A DNA stretch of 64,000 bases from Flagellatimonas centrodinii (GCF_016918765.2 NZ_CP092104.1:496001-560000); one strand, 5' to 3'. Shown: positions 55,601-64,000, counted from the stretch's first letter. Numbers and translations: made by a program. Notes: a model not told the origin generated them from the sequence alone.

Positions 55601-56830
55601 CTACTCCAGTGCCTGCAGGCTGGATAGTTGTCGCGCCAGCCGGGCGGCGCGAAGCCGTGGGGGCATCAGGACGTCATCGACGACGTCGATCAGGCCGCTG
55701 GCCGCCAACCGCGCGGCGTCAGCGACCATGTCGGCCCGGGCGCAGACAAACAGCTCGGCCAGTTCCTCGAGCCGCAATCCGTCGTGGACCATGATCTCGA
55801 TCAGGGCATAGCGCCGCCGCGGCGGCAGCGGCGCCAGCGCCGGCCAGTCGGGCGGCGCTGGCATCGACAGATGGATCTCGCCGCTGTCCTCGTCGAGCCC
55901 GGCGCACGCCAGCCAGTGCTGACAGAGCCGCCCGAGATCCGGGCCGGCCTGCGTCCGCGCTGCACGCACCCAGTCCCGCAGCGGCTCATCGGCAGCCCCC
56001 TTGACCACCCGCGCCGGTCGGCCGTCGCTGGCAGACAGGATCCGCAATCCGCGCTCGCCGGCCGCGTGTCGCGACCACAGCGCTTCGGCAAGGGCAGCGT
56101 CGTCCAGCCCTTCGATCGCGGTCACGGTCGACACCACACTGTCGATTCCGACCCAGCGCACCAGGCGCTGCCAGGCCGGCGCATGGGCACCCAGCCACCA
56201 TCCGACCCTGCCGCGCGTCTGCAAAATCAGTTGCATCAGCGTGATGAAAGCGGCGGCACCACCGGGCGCGCGCAGCATCGCCCGATGCAGGGCGGGTATC
56301 AGGATCAGCCGCGGCGGCCCCTCGTTCAACGCGGCAGTCAGCGCCGACAGCGTCTGCGATGCCGGTTGCAGCCCCAGTGCGGTGGCGATGGCCGCCACGC
56401 CGTCGTTCGGTCCTCGCCAACGCTGAGCGGGATCGACGGTATCGGCCTGCAACCCCGCCGCAGCGGCCTGCTCGCATAGCACCCGTGCGACCTGGGGTAA
56501 CCGGTCGGCACTGAGGCTGGTGGCGACACAGGCCCCTCGCGCGTCATCGCGGGGACGCAAGAATTGCTGCCCCAGATCCCGCCACACCGGCGCCTCGTCG
56601 GGCAACACCTCGGCAAGATCGATGCGCTGGGGGTCGAATCGCGCTGCATAAACCGGGGGCAGTGCCGCCAGCGGGGGACGCTGCGGCGGCGGCGACGACG
56701 ACGGGCTGGAGCGGCCGCGCATATCCTCGTACCACCGGCGCAGGCCGGTCATCACCACGATCGGGTCTCGGAACAACACATGCCCCAGTGTAGCCGTTGC
56801 GACGGCTGACGCCAGTAGAATGCCGGCCAT
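55601..56830 (-). CDS. Membrane-anchored, possibly degenerate ATPase-like protein with C-terminal winged helix
   Basis: 409 residues. An N-terminal helix (MAGILLASAVATATLGHVLF) anchors it; a Pro/Ser-rich linker follows, then a domain with GPPRLILIPALHRAML (Walker-B-like strand) and RVGWWLGAHAPAWQRL (sensor-1-like), but no Walker A lysine is seen. The last ~100 residues look like a winged helix (RRYALIEIMVHDGLRLEELA, SGLIDVVDDVLMPPR). I know no named family. It starts within the yheS start region on the other strand, and is first in the MscS/DUF3429 operon. A gatekeeper or sensor for the channel is a guess. Confidence 0.6.
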   Translation of the reverse strand: MAGILLASAVATATLGHVLFRDPIVVMTGLRRWYEDMRGRSSPSSSPPPQRPPLAALPPVYAARFDPQRIDLAEVLPDEAPVWRDLGQQFLRPRDDARGACVATSLSADRLPQVARVLCEQAAAAGLQADTVDPAQRWRGPNDGVAAIATALGLQPASQTLSALTAALNEGPPRLILIPALHRAMLRAPGGAAAFITLMQLILQTRGRVGWWLGAHAPAWQRLVRWVGIDSVVSTVTAIEGLDDAALAEALWSRHAAGERGLRILSASDGRPARVVKGAADEPLRDWVRAARTQAGPDLGRLCQHWLACAGLDEDSGEIHLSMPAPPDWPALAPLPPRRRYALIEIMVHDGLRLEELAELFVCARADMVADAARLAASGLIDVVDDVLMPPRLRAARLARQLSSLQALE

Positions 56831-58673
56831 GCTCAAACTGTCCAACGTGACGCTGCGCCGCGGCCCTCGCGCGCTGTTCTCCGATCTCAGCCTTGCTGTT
56901 CATCCGGGCCAACGGGTGGGGGTCATCGGCGCCAACGGCGTCGGCAAGAGCAGCCTGTTCGCCGCCATCCTCGGCACGCTCGACTGTGACGGCGGCGACA
57001 TCCACTGGCCGCGCGAACGCAGCCTGACGGCGGTCTCGCAGGAGGTTCCGGCCCGCCCCGAGCCGGCGCTGACCTACGCCCTCGATGGCGACACCGAACT
57101 GCGCGCTCTGGAGGCCCGTCTGACAGCCGCCGAGGCCTCGGGTGACGCCACCACATTGGCACAGGCACATGATCGACTGGCGGCCATCGGTGGCTATGCC
57201 GCTGAGGCACGGTGCGCCCAGTTGTTGCGGGGGCTGGGCTTCAGCCCCGAAATGCAACAGCGGCCGGTGGCGAGCTTTTCCGGCGGTTGGCGCATGCGCC
57301 TGAACCTGGCACGGGCGCTGATGCGGCGAGCCGATCTGCTGCTGCTCGACGAGCCCACCAATCACCTCGACCTCGATGCCACCCTGTGGCTACAGGAAGT
57401 CCTGGCGGGCTATGAAGGCACCTTGCTGCTGATCTCGCACGACCGCGCATTTCTTGACGCGGTTACCACCCACACACTGCACCTGACCGCCGACGGCGGT
57501 GCCCTCTACAACGGCCCCTACAGCGCCTTCGAACGCCAGCGCGCCGAGCGGTTGCAACAACAGGCACAACAGCACGCTCAACAGACCCGAAGCCGTGAGG
57601 AATTGCAGCGATTCGTCGATCGCTTCCGCGCAAAAGCCTCGAAGGCACGCCAAGCGCAATCGCGGCTGAAGGCGCTGGAGCGCATGGAGGCGGTCGCCCC
57701 GGTGTTGCTGTCGAGCCCGTTCAGCTTTCGCTTCCGGGCACCCGAGGCTTTGCCGCATCCTCTGCTGAGCGCCATGCATGCGCAGGCAGGCTATGGCGAA
57801 ACCGCGCTGTTGCGACAGCTCAAGCTGGTGCTCAACCCCGGCGACCGGATCGCCCTGCTCGGGGCCAATGGTGCCGGCAAGTCGACCCTGATCAAGAGCC
57901 TCGCCGGCCAGCAACCGTTCCTCGGTGGCGACATCCGGCGCGCGCCCGACCTTGCCGTCGGCTACTACGCCCAGCACCAGATGGAGCAACTGGACCCGGC
58001 GGCCAGCCCACTGCTGCATCTGCAGCGCCTCGACCGCGACGCAAGCGAGCAGGCGCTGCGGGATTACCTTGGGCAGTTCGCCTTCCACGGCGAGCGCCAA
58101 CTGGAGGCCATCGCCCCGTTTTCGGGCGGCGAAAAGGCACGTCTGGCCCTGTCATTGGTGGTGTATCGGCGTCCGGCCCTGCTGCTGCTGGACGAGCCGA
58201 CCAACCATCTCGACCTGGAGATGCGCGAGGCGCTGGCGATGGCATTGCAGGACTTCCCCGGGGCCGTGGTGCTGATATCCCACGACCGCTACCTGGTCGA
58301 ATCGACCTGCGACACCCTGTGGCGGGTCAGTGACGGTCGCTGCGAGCCCTATGACGGCAGTCTCGATGACTACGCCACGTGGTTACGCGAACAACGTCTA
58401 CAGGGCAGCGCACCATCGCGACCGGCACCCCGCGCCGCCGCCAACGATATCAAGGCCCTGCGCGAGCAACTGCGAAAGCTGGACCGCCAGCTGGAGCGCC
58501 TCAGCAACGAACGCCTCCAGCTCGACGCGGCACTGGCAGATCCGGCGCTCTACGCACCGGAACGCCGCGACGACGTCCGCAAATTGCAAGCGACGCAGGC
58601 CGACCTGCTAACGCGCCTGACCGACGTCGAGCAGCAATGGCTCAGCATATCGGAGCAGCTCGAAGCGGCCTGA
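56820..58673 (+). CDS. yheS: ABC-F ATPase YheS
   Basis: 617 residues, two ABC cassettes without membrane domains. Walker A GANGVGKSS and GANGAGKST; signature FSGGWRMRLNLARALMRR and FSGGEKARLALSLV; the characteristic linker FRAKASKARQAQSRLKALER. This closely follows E. coli YheS. ABC-F proteins act on the ribosome in translation regulation. ATG 56820 or 56829 (MLKLSNVTLRRG) could be the start. Its start overlaps the divergent 409-residue gene by 11 bp. Confidence 0.93.
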   Translation: MPAMLKLSNVTLRRGPRALFSDLSLAVHPGQRVGVIGANGVGKSSLFAAILGTLDCDGGDIHWPRERSLTAVSQEVPARPEPALTYALDGDTELRALEARLTAAEASGDATTLAQAHDRLAAIGGYAAEARCAQLLRGLGFSPEMQQRPVASFSGGWRMRLNLARALMRRADLLLLDEPTNHLDLDATLWLQEVLAGYEGTLLLISHDRAFLDAVTTHTLHLTADGGALYNGPYSAFERQRAERLQQQAQQHAQQTRSREELQRFVDRFRAKASKARQAQSRLKALERMEAVAPVLLSSPFSFRFRAPEALPHPLLSAMHAQAGYGETALLRQLKLVLNPGDRIALLGANGAGKSTLIKSLAGQQPFLGGDIRRAPDLAVGYYAQHQMEQLDPAASPLLHLQRLDRDASEQALRDYLGQFAFHGERQLEAIAPFSGGEKARLALSLVVYRRPALLLLDEPTNHLDLEMREALAMALQDFPGAVVLISHDRYLVESTCDTLWRVSDGRCEPYDGSLDDYATWLREQRLQGSAPSRPAPRAAANDIKALREQLRKLDRQLERLSNERLQLDAALADPALYAPERRDDVRKLQATQADLLTRLTDVEQQWLSISEQLEAA

Positions 58674-58692
58674 ACCTCGGGCCCTCCGAGGT
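58674..58692. terminator. Hairpin between convergent yheS and HTTM gene
   Basis: A 7-bp stem (58674-58680 with 58686-58692), 5-nt loop, no T run. A weak terminator or 3' stabiliser. Confidence 0.4.
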
Positions 58693-58697
58693 ACCGC

Positions 58698-60524
58698 TCA
58701 GAAGCTGGGAGGCAGCGGCGGCGGGGTCTGCCGGTCGGCCTTTTCGCGGTCGACACACTGATGGCTCCAGCCGGTCGCCGGCTTCACCGTCGGCACCTGC
58801 CCCGGCGGTACGGTGAACTCCTGCATCCACACCATGCGGAAACTGAGCAGGCGTTGCCCCTCTGCCGCATCAGCGTTCCACTGGCGACAGAGATATCGGC
58901 CGTAATGGAGCCGGTGCCCGGCATTGCGCTTTTCCCAGATCCGCCAGCGATAGGTATGCCAGCGGATGTTCTCGTGCTGCGACGGTCGGGCGGGCTTGTC
59001 CCATTTCAGTGGCTGACCGGGGCGTAGCACGTCCACCTCGCTGCCATCCTCGAGCCTTCCGGGAAACACCGTCCAGCCGTCTGCCCGCGATGGATAGGGC
59101 GCGAACATGTTCCACAATTGGTCGATGCGCAACAGCCGGAAGACCGGCGTCAGGGTTGCGTAGACGGGCTGACTGGGCACCCGTTCGATGGTGGCCGCAT
59201 TCCAGACCAGCACGAGAAGCAAGAATAACCCGGCCACCTCCTGGGCCCGCTTCCCGACCTCGAAACGCACCGGGCGCAGGGGAAGCAGCCAGCCACTGAC
59301 GGCCCCCAGCGGGCCGCGCGCACGTCCGACGAGGTCGTAGGCCCAGGTCCCGGGCGCCCTCCACAGTCGCCACGCAGCCAGCGGCGCCAGCCACCCGAAC
59401 AGCGCCGACGCCCGCAGCAAGGCGACGAAGGCCTCCCATTTCAGGTGCGCCTGATCGTTGGCGTCAATGACCACCCAGGAGTAGTGGGCTTCCAGCAGCG
59501 GGCCGGCGCGGGCATCGTCCTGGGCCGGCTTCAGCACCAGGCCTCGGGGCAGCACCAGAAAGGTCCGCAACAACAGACACATCTTCAGGCAGAACCCGCA
59601 ATCGCGGTCGTAGAACAGCTGCAACGGCGAGTCACGTACCGCCCGCCGGTCGAGTGCATCCCAGAACCAGCCCCCGAGGAACAGGGTCAGTGAGCTGAGG
59701 CTGACATAGGGGAAATGTCCGATTTCGATGCAGAGAATGAACCCGACATGCATGCCCATCAGCAGCAGCATGACGATGAAACGGTTGACCCGTGATGCCC
59801 AGGGAAGAAAGACGATCAGCGGCCCCAGCCATTCCAGAAAATAGACGAAGTAGCTGAGCGCCTGCATCAGCCCCTGCCGATCGGCCAGCAGCCAGCGCCC
59901 AAACGGCGTGGCATAGCGTTCCAATTCGATGGTGTAGTAGACCGCGAGTCCGCTCGGCCACCAGTCGGCGCCGTTCTTGAGAACGGCACTGAAGAAGTAA
60001 ACCGACATCACCTGCACCAGAACCCCGGCGCTGGCCCATGAGCGGTGCAGATTTGCCGGCGGCGGCGGGACAGTCGACAGTGCGGCGTCGACACTCCAGC
60101 GCGCCCCCAATGGCAAGAACAGGGACCAGAACAGCAGGCAGCAGATCAACAGGTCGCCGCCAATGAGAATCATCGGATTCCGGTTCTGGATCGCAGCCAC
60201 CAACACGAACAGCACGATCACCGCCGCCCGGGTGCGGTAGCCGACCAGCATCGACAGAGCGGCGGTCAGCGCGACACTGAGGCACAAGGCCGCAAACCAC
60301 GGCTGCTCATTGACCAGCAGCAGGTTCAGCCGCCAAAGACTGTCGGTTTCCAGCAAATAGCCGCCGGGCAGCACGCCCCAACCGCTGTGGAAGGCCACCA
60401 GATCGAGACAGAGTCGGCGCAGCAGATCCACACTGATGACCCCGGCAAGGGCCACGCGGAACAGCGCCAGGGTCCGCAGGTCGATACCGAACAGGGCGTC
60501 CAGCCGGGGGGCAGCAGATTTCAC
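58698..60524 (-). CDS. HTTM/vitamin-K carboxylase-like membrane protein fused to a DCC domain
   Basis: 608 residues. The N-terminal two-thirds have about eight membrane helices in the HTTM pattern (LFRVALAGVISVDLLRRL, FHSGWGVLPGGYLL, MSVYFFSAVLKNGADWWPSG). A DCC (DUF393, thiol-disulfide-like) domain starts at LQLFYDRDCGFCLKMC, after which come another membrane stretch and a C-terminal domain. The start is uncertain: GTG 60524 gives MKSAAPRLDALFG, but a TTG at 60575 is also open. Function unknown; HTTM-DCC combinations hint at membrane redox chemistry. Confidence 0.8.
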   Translation of the reverse strand: MKSAAPRLDALFGIDLRTLALFRVALAGVISVDLLRRLCLDLVAFHSGWGVLPGGYLLETDSLWRLNLLLVNEQPWFAALCLSVALTAALSMLVGYRTRAAVIVLFVLVAAIQNRNPMILIGGDLLICCLLFWSLFLPLGARWSVDAALSTVPPPPANLHRSWASAGVLVQVMSVYFFSAVLKNGADWWPSGLAVYYTIELERYATPFGRWLLADRQGLMQALSYFVYFLEWLGPLIVFLPWASRVNRFIVMLLLMGMHVGFILCIEIGHFPYVSLSSLTLFLGGWFWDALDRRAVRDSPLQLFYDRDCGFCLKMCLLLRTFLVLPRGLVLKPAQDDARAGPLLEAHYSWVVIDANDQAHLKWEAFVALLRASALFGWLAPLAAWRLWRAPGTWAYDLVGRARGPLGAVSGWLLPLRPVRFEVGKRAQEVAGLFLLLVLVWNAATIERVPSQPVYATLTPVFRLLRIDQLWNMFAPYPSRADGWTVFPGRLEDGSEVDVLRPGQPLKWDKPARPSQHENIRWHTYRWRIWEKRNAGHRLHYGRYLCRQWNADAAEGQRLLSFRMVWMQEFTVPPGQVPTVKPATGWSHQCVDREKADRQTPPPLPPSF

Positions 60525-60576
60525 GTCGGGTCCGTCATGGCAGGCACCGCGGATGCGCGGCTGACACCAATGCAAA

Positions 60577-60595
60577 GGGGAGCCCTCGGCTCCCC
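60577..60595 (-). terminator. Terminator after the Gly/Thr-repeat gene
   Basis: An 8-bp perfect stem (60577-60584 with 60588-60595), 3-nt loop, followed on the minus strand by TTT. It is 31 bp past that gene's stop. Confidence 0.6.
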
Positions 60596-60626
60596 CTGCA
60601 TCGCTTCACACGCATGACCGCCAGTC

Positions 60627-61394
60627 TTACAGACCCAGGTCACCCATGTGGCCGGTGCCGCCGTCGAGCCAGCGCTGGCGTTCGATGTCGTTTACCCGGT
60701 CCGGTGCGTGGTGCGTCCGCGCGTCGCTGAAGCCCGAGAGCACACCGCCCAACAAGCCACCGGTGGTGGTACCGCCGGTCGGGGTACCGCCCGTCGGGGT
60801 GCCGCCGGCAGTGGTGCCTCCGGTGGTGTCGCCACCCGTGGTCGTGCCGCCTGTGGTATCCCCCCCGGTCGTCTCACCGCCGGTGGGCGTTCCGCCAGTC
60901 GGGGTGCCCCCGGTGGGGGTGCCACCCGTCGGGGTTCCACCGGTCGGCGTACCACCACCCGTGGTATCGCCCGGCGCAACCGGGTCATCATCATCGCTGG
61001 CTTCGTTGGCGACCACACCCACGGTCACCGCTGCAACCACCACGGCCGCCACGGTGCCGGCGGTGCCGAGACCGGCAGCCCCGGCCGCTTCAGCCTGGTT
61101 CAGCTGATAACGGACACCTTGCAAGCTGAGGCCGTTGAGGTAGGCGTCGAATCCACGCCGCGAAGACAGGTCCATCACCAGCAGCGGCGGCGCCAGGCCC
61201 CACTGCGCATTGTAGGAATCCTGGTCAAGCCGCAGACCGTAATGAAAATCGCGGGGGGCTTCGGCCTTGCCGAAGCGCATGTTGAAGTAGGCCGCGATCT
61301 GCGGATCGCGCTCGGCTGCAATGACCGCCACCGACGGCACCACTGCCATGCTGGCGATTGCCGTCATCGCTGCAGCCTTTCTGAGAACGCCCAT
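60627..61394 (-). CDS. Secreted protein with GGTPT repeats
   Basis: 255 residues. Signal peptide (ASMAVVPSVAVIAA), a conserved-looking 80-residue domain (AYFNMRFGKAEAPRDFHYGL, LSLQGVRYQLNQAEAAG), a membrane-like stretch (GTVAAVVVAAVTVGVVAN), and about 70 residues of GGTPT/GGTTT repeats, then a polar tail. Secreted or anchored to the inner membrane. RBS AAGGGG precedes ATG 61394. No family recognised. Confidence 0.65.
   Translation of the reverse strand: MGVLRKAAAMTAIASMAVVPSVAVIAAERDPQIAAYFNMRFGKAEAPRDFHYGLRLDQDSYNAQWGLAPPLLVMDLSSRRGFDAYLNGLSLQGVRYQLNQAEAAGAAGLGTAGTVAAVVVAAVTVGVVANEASDDDDPVAPGDTTGGGTPTGGTPTGGTPTGGTPTGGTPTGGETTGGDTTGGTTTGGDTTGGTTAGGTPTGGTPTGGTTTGGLLGGVLSGFSDARTHHAPDRVNDIERQRWLDGGTGHMGDLGL
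60765..60965. repeat. 15-bp tandem repeats encoding GGTPT
   Basis: About a dozen 15-bp units, imperfectly alike, encode Gly-Gly-Thr-Pro/Thr-Thr. Prone to slippage. Confidence 0.85.
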
Positions 61395-61432
61395 GCCGCT
61401 TCCCCTTAATAATTAATTAACACAGATTCCTG

Positions 61433-61461
61433 ACTTTAGAGCGTAGGCGCCCGCGTCGCAA
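61433..61461 (-). promoter_or_regulatory. Candidate promoter of the GGTPT gene
   Basis: Minus strand TTGCGA (61461-61456), 17-bp spacer, TAAAGT (61438-61433), four of six bases each. An AT-rich TTAATTAATTATTAA stretch follows in the leader. Confidence 0.35.
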
Positions 61462-61464
61462 CCA

Positions 61465-62718
61465 CTAATTGACCGTGGCCTCGCGCAAATAGACCCCGCG
61501 CCCGTCACCGTCCTGGCCGAAACTGTTCCACACCACGCTGACACGCCCGTCATCGGCCAGGGCGACCGCCCCGAACACGGCCGCAAAGTCGGGGTTGCTG
61601 ACGGCAGATAGTCCGATCCGCTGCCCGAGCGCGTTGAATCCGGCGACGGCAACACCATCAAAGCCGCTGCCCGCCAACGCGAAGGACCCAGTGGCATTCA
61701 TCGACAGTGAAATCCGCTCCAGCAGGCCACTGTCAGGCCCGGTGAACTGGCGCTCGCCGCCCACGGCCTGATCGGCATCGGCCCCTTCGTACAAACGACC
61801 GAACACGCCCAGCGGCTGATAGCCGAAGGTGAAGGCCTCCCAACCCACCACGAAACGCCCGTCGCTGCCCATGGCGATGGCGGGGAAATCGGGGGCGGAC
61901 TCGTTCCTCGGTGTGTCGACGCCGGTGTCACCGGAGGTCGCGATCCCCTCGGCATCAAAGCTGCGAACGCGAATACCGCTGGGGTTGCCGGCACTGATCC
62001 ACGACACCACGAAACGACCCTGTGCGTCGATGCCCACATCCGGCGCCCGCACGATGGCTGTCGTGGTCGGCCCAACGACATCCAGCACGCCGGTCCGCGG
62101 TGAGCCGTCGGCACCGTAGATACGCGCCTGGATCATGCGCTGCTCGATATCGTTGCGCCCCAAAAGGATCGCCAGCTGGGTGATCTCACGATTGCTCCAG
62201 ACGACCACGAAGCGCCCGTCGGCATTCATTGCCACCCGCGGTTCCGACTGCGAGTCGAAGTTGGAACTTGACGGACCGATCTGGAACTCGCCACCCAGCC
62301 GGGCACCCGCTGCATCGAAACGCTGACCGTAAATGGTGCCGCCTGGCCCATCCTGCAGCGAACTGCGCCACACCACAACGCTGTTGCCGTTGCCATCGAT
62401 GGCCACAGCGGCGAAGTTCTGACGCCCGGCAGTGGTGGTATTGACGCGGAACTCGGACCCCACCGGCTCGCCATCGGCAAAGCGCCGGGCATAGATCCCG
62501 AAATGATTGCCGTCCTGGCCGAAGCTCTCCCAGACTGCCAGCGCATCCCCCCGGGCATTGCGCGCCACACGGGGCCGCTGTTGATCACCGGCGGTGACGA
62601 CGTTGGCCCTTATCTCGGTGGGCGAAACCGGAACCGGCGCGGGGCCGCCGCCATCGTTGCCGCCGCCGCAGGCCGTCAGCGCGATCCCCAGCATGAGACT
62701 CGATAACACCCGGCTCAT
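61465..62718 (-). CDS. Lipoprotein with beta-propeller-like repeats
   Basis: 417 residues. Lipobox ALTAC. After a Gly/Pro linker come at least six repeats built on patterns like GDALAVWESFGQDGNHFGIY, NSVVVWRSSLQDGPG, GRFVVVWSNRE and GRVSVVWNSFGQDGDG, each about 55-60 residues. They look like blades of a propeller (hypothetical). ATG 62718 has AGAGG 8 bp ahead and overlaps the stop of the esterase gene by 4 bp. Function unknown; surface binding is a guess. Confidence 0.75.
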   Translation of the reverse strand: MSRVLSSLMLGIALTACGGGNDGGGPAPVPVSPTEIRANVVTAGDQQRPRVARNARGDALAVWESFGQDGNHFGIYARRFADGEPVGSEFRVNTTTAGRQNFAAVAIDGNGNSVVVWRSSLQDGPGGTIYGQRFDAAGARLGGEFQIGPSSSNFDSQSEPRVAMNADGRFVVVWSNREITQLAILLGRNDIEQRMIQARIYGADGSPRTGVLDVVGPTTTAIVRAPDVGIDAQGRFVVSWISAGNPSGIRVRSFDAEGIATSGDTGVDTPRNESAPDFPAIAMGSDGRFVVGWEAFTFGYQPLGVFGRLYEGADADQAVGGERQFTGPDSGLLERISLSMNATGSFALAGSGFDGVAVAGFNALGQRIGLSAVSNPDFAAVFGAVALADDGRVSVVWNSFGQDGDGRGVYLREATVN

Positions 62719-63626
62719 CGTGAAAACCTCTTGAAGAATTCCCACATCTCGCGGTTGGCACGAATGTCCTGCGTGGTCAACCCGACGCGAGGAATGAAAT
62801 CGAGCGCCCCGGGCCAGTTATGACCCCCGCCCTGCACGGTGTAGAACGCTACCGCCCCACCACTGCTACAGCCCTCATAGCGGTCGAGCAGCACGGTGGT
62901 TTGATCGATCACCGCATCGGGCAGTGTGGTCCGTGTCGGTGTCGCCGGGCAGCCATTGAGGTTGGCCCAATAGGCGGCGGCATCCGGTGCCGACAGTGCC
63001 ACCGACAACAGGCCGCCGTCGTAGGGCACCTGATCGTCCTCGGTGCCATTGAAGAATGCCATCGGCGTCGGCTGGGAAGGCGCGCACACCCGCTCCAGTG
63101 CCTTGCGCATCGTCGCTGCGACGATGGCCCCGGCGGCAATCTTGTCAGGCCGGTCACACGCCATGCGAACGGTCATGTTGGCGCCCTGCGAGTAACCGGT
63201 CATGTAGATCCGGCTGGCATCGATTCCGTAGCGAGCCACGGCGTCATCAATCACCGCCACCAGATAGTTGACGTCCTCGTCGCCATCAGCCGGCGTATGC
63301 GCCCAGGTCAGCCCCGGCGCTTCCGGCAGGATCAGCCAGATACCCTCGTCACGGGCCAGCTCGGCAATCTCGGTGAGATTGGCCATCGACGCCGCGGTGC
63401 CGACATTGAAGTGCAGCACGATAATGGCCGGCGGATTGGGCTGCGGATTGGCAGGTCGCAGATACCCGACCGTCCGCTGGCTGCCGTCAAATTCAACCGT
63501 GCTGTAAAACGGCCTGACCTGCTCGAACGGCAGAAACGACAGCGCCAGTGCCGGCAGCGGGCAGAGGCCCGCAACCAGCAGCAGCGCCCGGAGCGGGTGG
63601 CGCAATGCCTGCAATAAGGTCGTCAT
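62715..63626 (-). CDS. Secreted PHB-depolymerase/feruloyl-esterase-like hydrolase
   Basis: 303 residues. Signal peptide (LRALLLVAGLCPLPALA), then alpha/beta hydrolase: serine in TGYSQGANMTV, Asp in FNGTEDDQVPY, His in GGGHNWPG. The LpqC/polyhydroxybutyrate-depolymerase-like group (esterase family) hydrolyses ester polymers or acylated sugars; the substrate is unknown. It is coupled by overlapping codons to the propeller-like lipoprotein gene, suggesting joint action at the surface. Confidence 0.88.
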   Translation of the reverse strand: MTTLLQALRHPLRALLLVAGLCPLPALALSFLPFEQVRPFYSTVEFDGSQRTVGYLRPANPQPNPPAIIVLHFNVGTAASMANLTEIAELARDEGIWLILPEAPGLTWAHTPADGDEDVNYLVAVIDDAVARYGIDASRIYMTGYSQGANMTVRMACDRPDKIAAGAIVAATMRKALERVCAPSQPTPMAFFNGTEDDQVPYDGGLLSVALSAPDAAAYWANLNGCPATPTRTTLPDAVIDQTTVLLDRYEGCSSGGAVAFYTVQGGGHNWPGALDFIPRVGLTTQDIRANREMWEFFKRFSR

Positions 63627-63656
63627 GCGCCCAGCATAGCAAACCGGTCAGGGCTG

Positions 63657-64000
63657 TCATCGCCCCTTGATCACCCCGTCAAGGTAGTACCAGCGATCAT
63701 CTTTGCACCTGAATCGACTGCGCTCCACATGCCGGCTTGCCGAACCGCCGCCTACCCGCGAACGGGCAACGAAGTCCACCTCGGCCACGTCCGGTCCGCT
63801 CCGGCGCACGGCCCTCACCGTGAGTCCGAGCCAGGTCACCGTTGCATCCAGTTCGAGGGCTGTGGGCCGCGTCTCGGGGTGCCAGGTTCTCAGCAGATAG
63901 TCGATGTCTCCCAGCACGAAGGCGCTGTAGCGACTGCGCATCAACGCTTCGGCGTCGGGCGCCGGCGCACCCGCATGCCAGCGGCCACAGCAGTTGTCGT
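63657..64000 (-). CDS. YchJ-type (UPF0225) protein, 5' part outside window
   Basis: The open frame continues to base 64000, so the N-terminus is missing. The visible part starts [20 protein letters not shown] and goes on to [20 protein letters not shown]; it matches YchJ, which has an SEC-C-type cysteine motif (the CC seen here) before the MRSRYxAF block. The rest is a small NTF2-like domain ending [14 protein letters not shown]. Probably zinc-binding; function unclear. Confidence 0.85.
   Translation of the reverse strand, partial: DNCCGRWHAGAPAPDAEALMRSRYSAFVLGDIDYLLRTWHPETRPTALELDATVTWLGLTVRAVRRSGPDVAEVDFVARSRVGGGSASRHVERSRFRCKDDRWYYLDGVIKGR

Overview
The window is about two-thirds G+C and reads as chromosome of a free-living aerobic gammaproteobacterium. 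The signs are an aa3-type cytochrome oxidase locus with CtaA, CtaB, SURF1, Cox11, DUF2909 and DUF2244 satellites, a comF/bioB/bioF neighbourhood, UbiA, a divergent BOF-protein/two-component locus, YheS and an RsmD-CoaD-ferredoxin run. Nevskiales/Solimonadaceae-like or a related marine lineage is my guess, and it is inference. I see no rRNA, tRNA, insertion sequence, prophage or CRISPR array. Gene density is very high, no gene-free stretch exceeds 300 bp, and many neighbours overlap by 4 bp (ATGA or GTGA).

Layout. 1-1.1 kb: end of a TPR/TadE-like pilus locus. 1.2-9.8 kb: cytochrome c oxidase locus. DUF2244-coxB-coxA-37-aa protein-ctaG-coxC run leftward from a good promoter, and SURF1, an SCO-like protein, ctaA and ctaB follow beyond a terminator and the small opposing DUF2909 gene. 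10-17.3 kb: msrB, then bioD, and bioF-bioB separated from bioD by a Big2-type lipoprotein and a thrombospondin-3/OmpA protein on the other strand. 17.3-23.8 kb: comF, DUF819 transporter, hydrolase-ubiA, then a histidine kinase/response regulator/PepSY operon facing a BOF periplasmic protein across a PhoP-box-like site. 23.8-30.2 kb: a large lipid-anchored penicillin-acylase-like protein, an orphan HExxH protein and a lipoprotein built of eleven four-cysteine repeats.

30.3-44.7 kb: hydrolase-gamma carbonic anhydrase-gpmA; lemA-GIDE/EF-hand-oligopeptidase A; nfeD-slipin-xthA; an HD phosphohydrolase; a GH13 subfamily 18 phosphorylase; ggt-ferredoxin-coaD-rsmD. 44.8-48.4 kb: two crotonases divergent from a PaaX-type regulator plus fatty acid desaturase, with overlapping promoters and a shared inverted repeat. 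48.4-53 kb: adk, ppa, two small membrane proteins, and a tightly overlapping class II aldolase/ROK kinase/P-loop kinase cassette. 53-58.7 kb: lipase-like hydrolase, a DUF3429/MscS/degenerate-ATPase-like trio, yheS. 58.7-64 kb: an HTTM-DCC fusion, a Gly/Thr-repeat secreted protein, a lipoprotein with a PHB-depolymerase-like esterase, and the end of a YchJ-type protein.

Most of the window is housekeeping. The parts most worth following are the degenerate-ATPase/MscS/DUF3429 operon, the four-cysteine repeat lipoprotein, the PaaX-crotonase-desaturase control region and the aldolase/ROK/P-loop kinase cassette. I found no clear new defence or mobile system.
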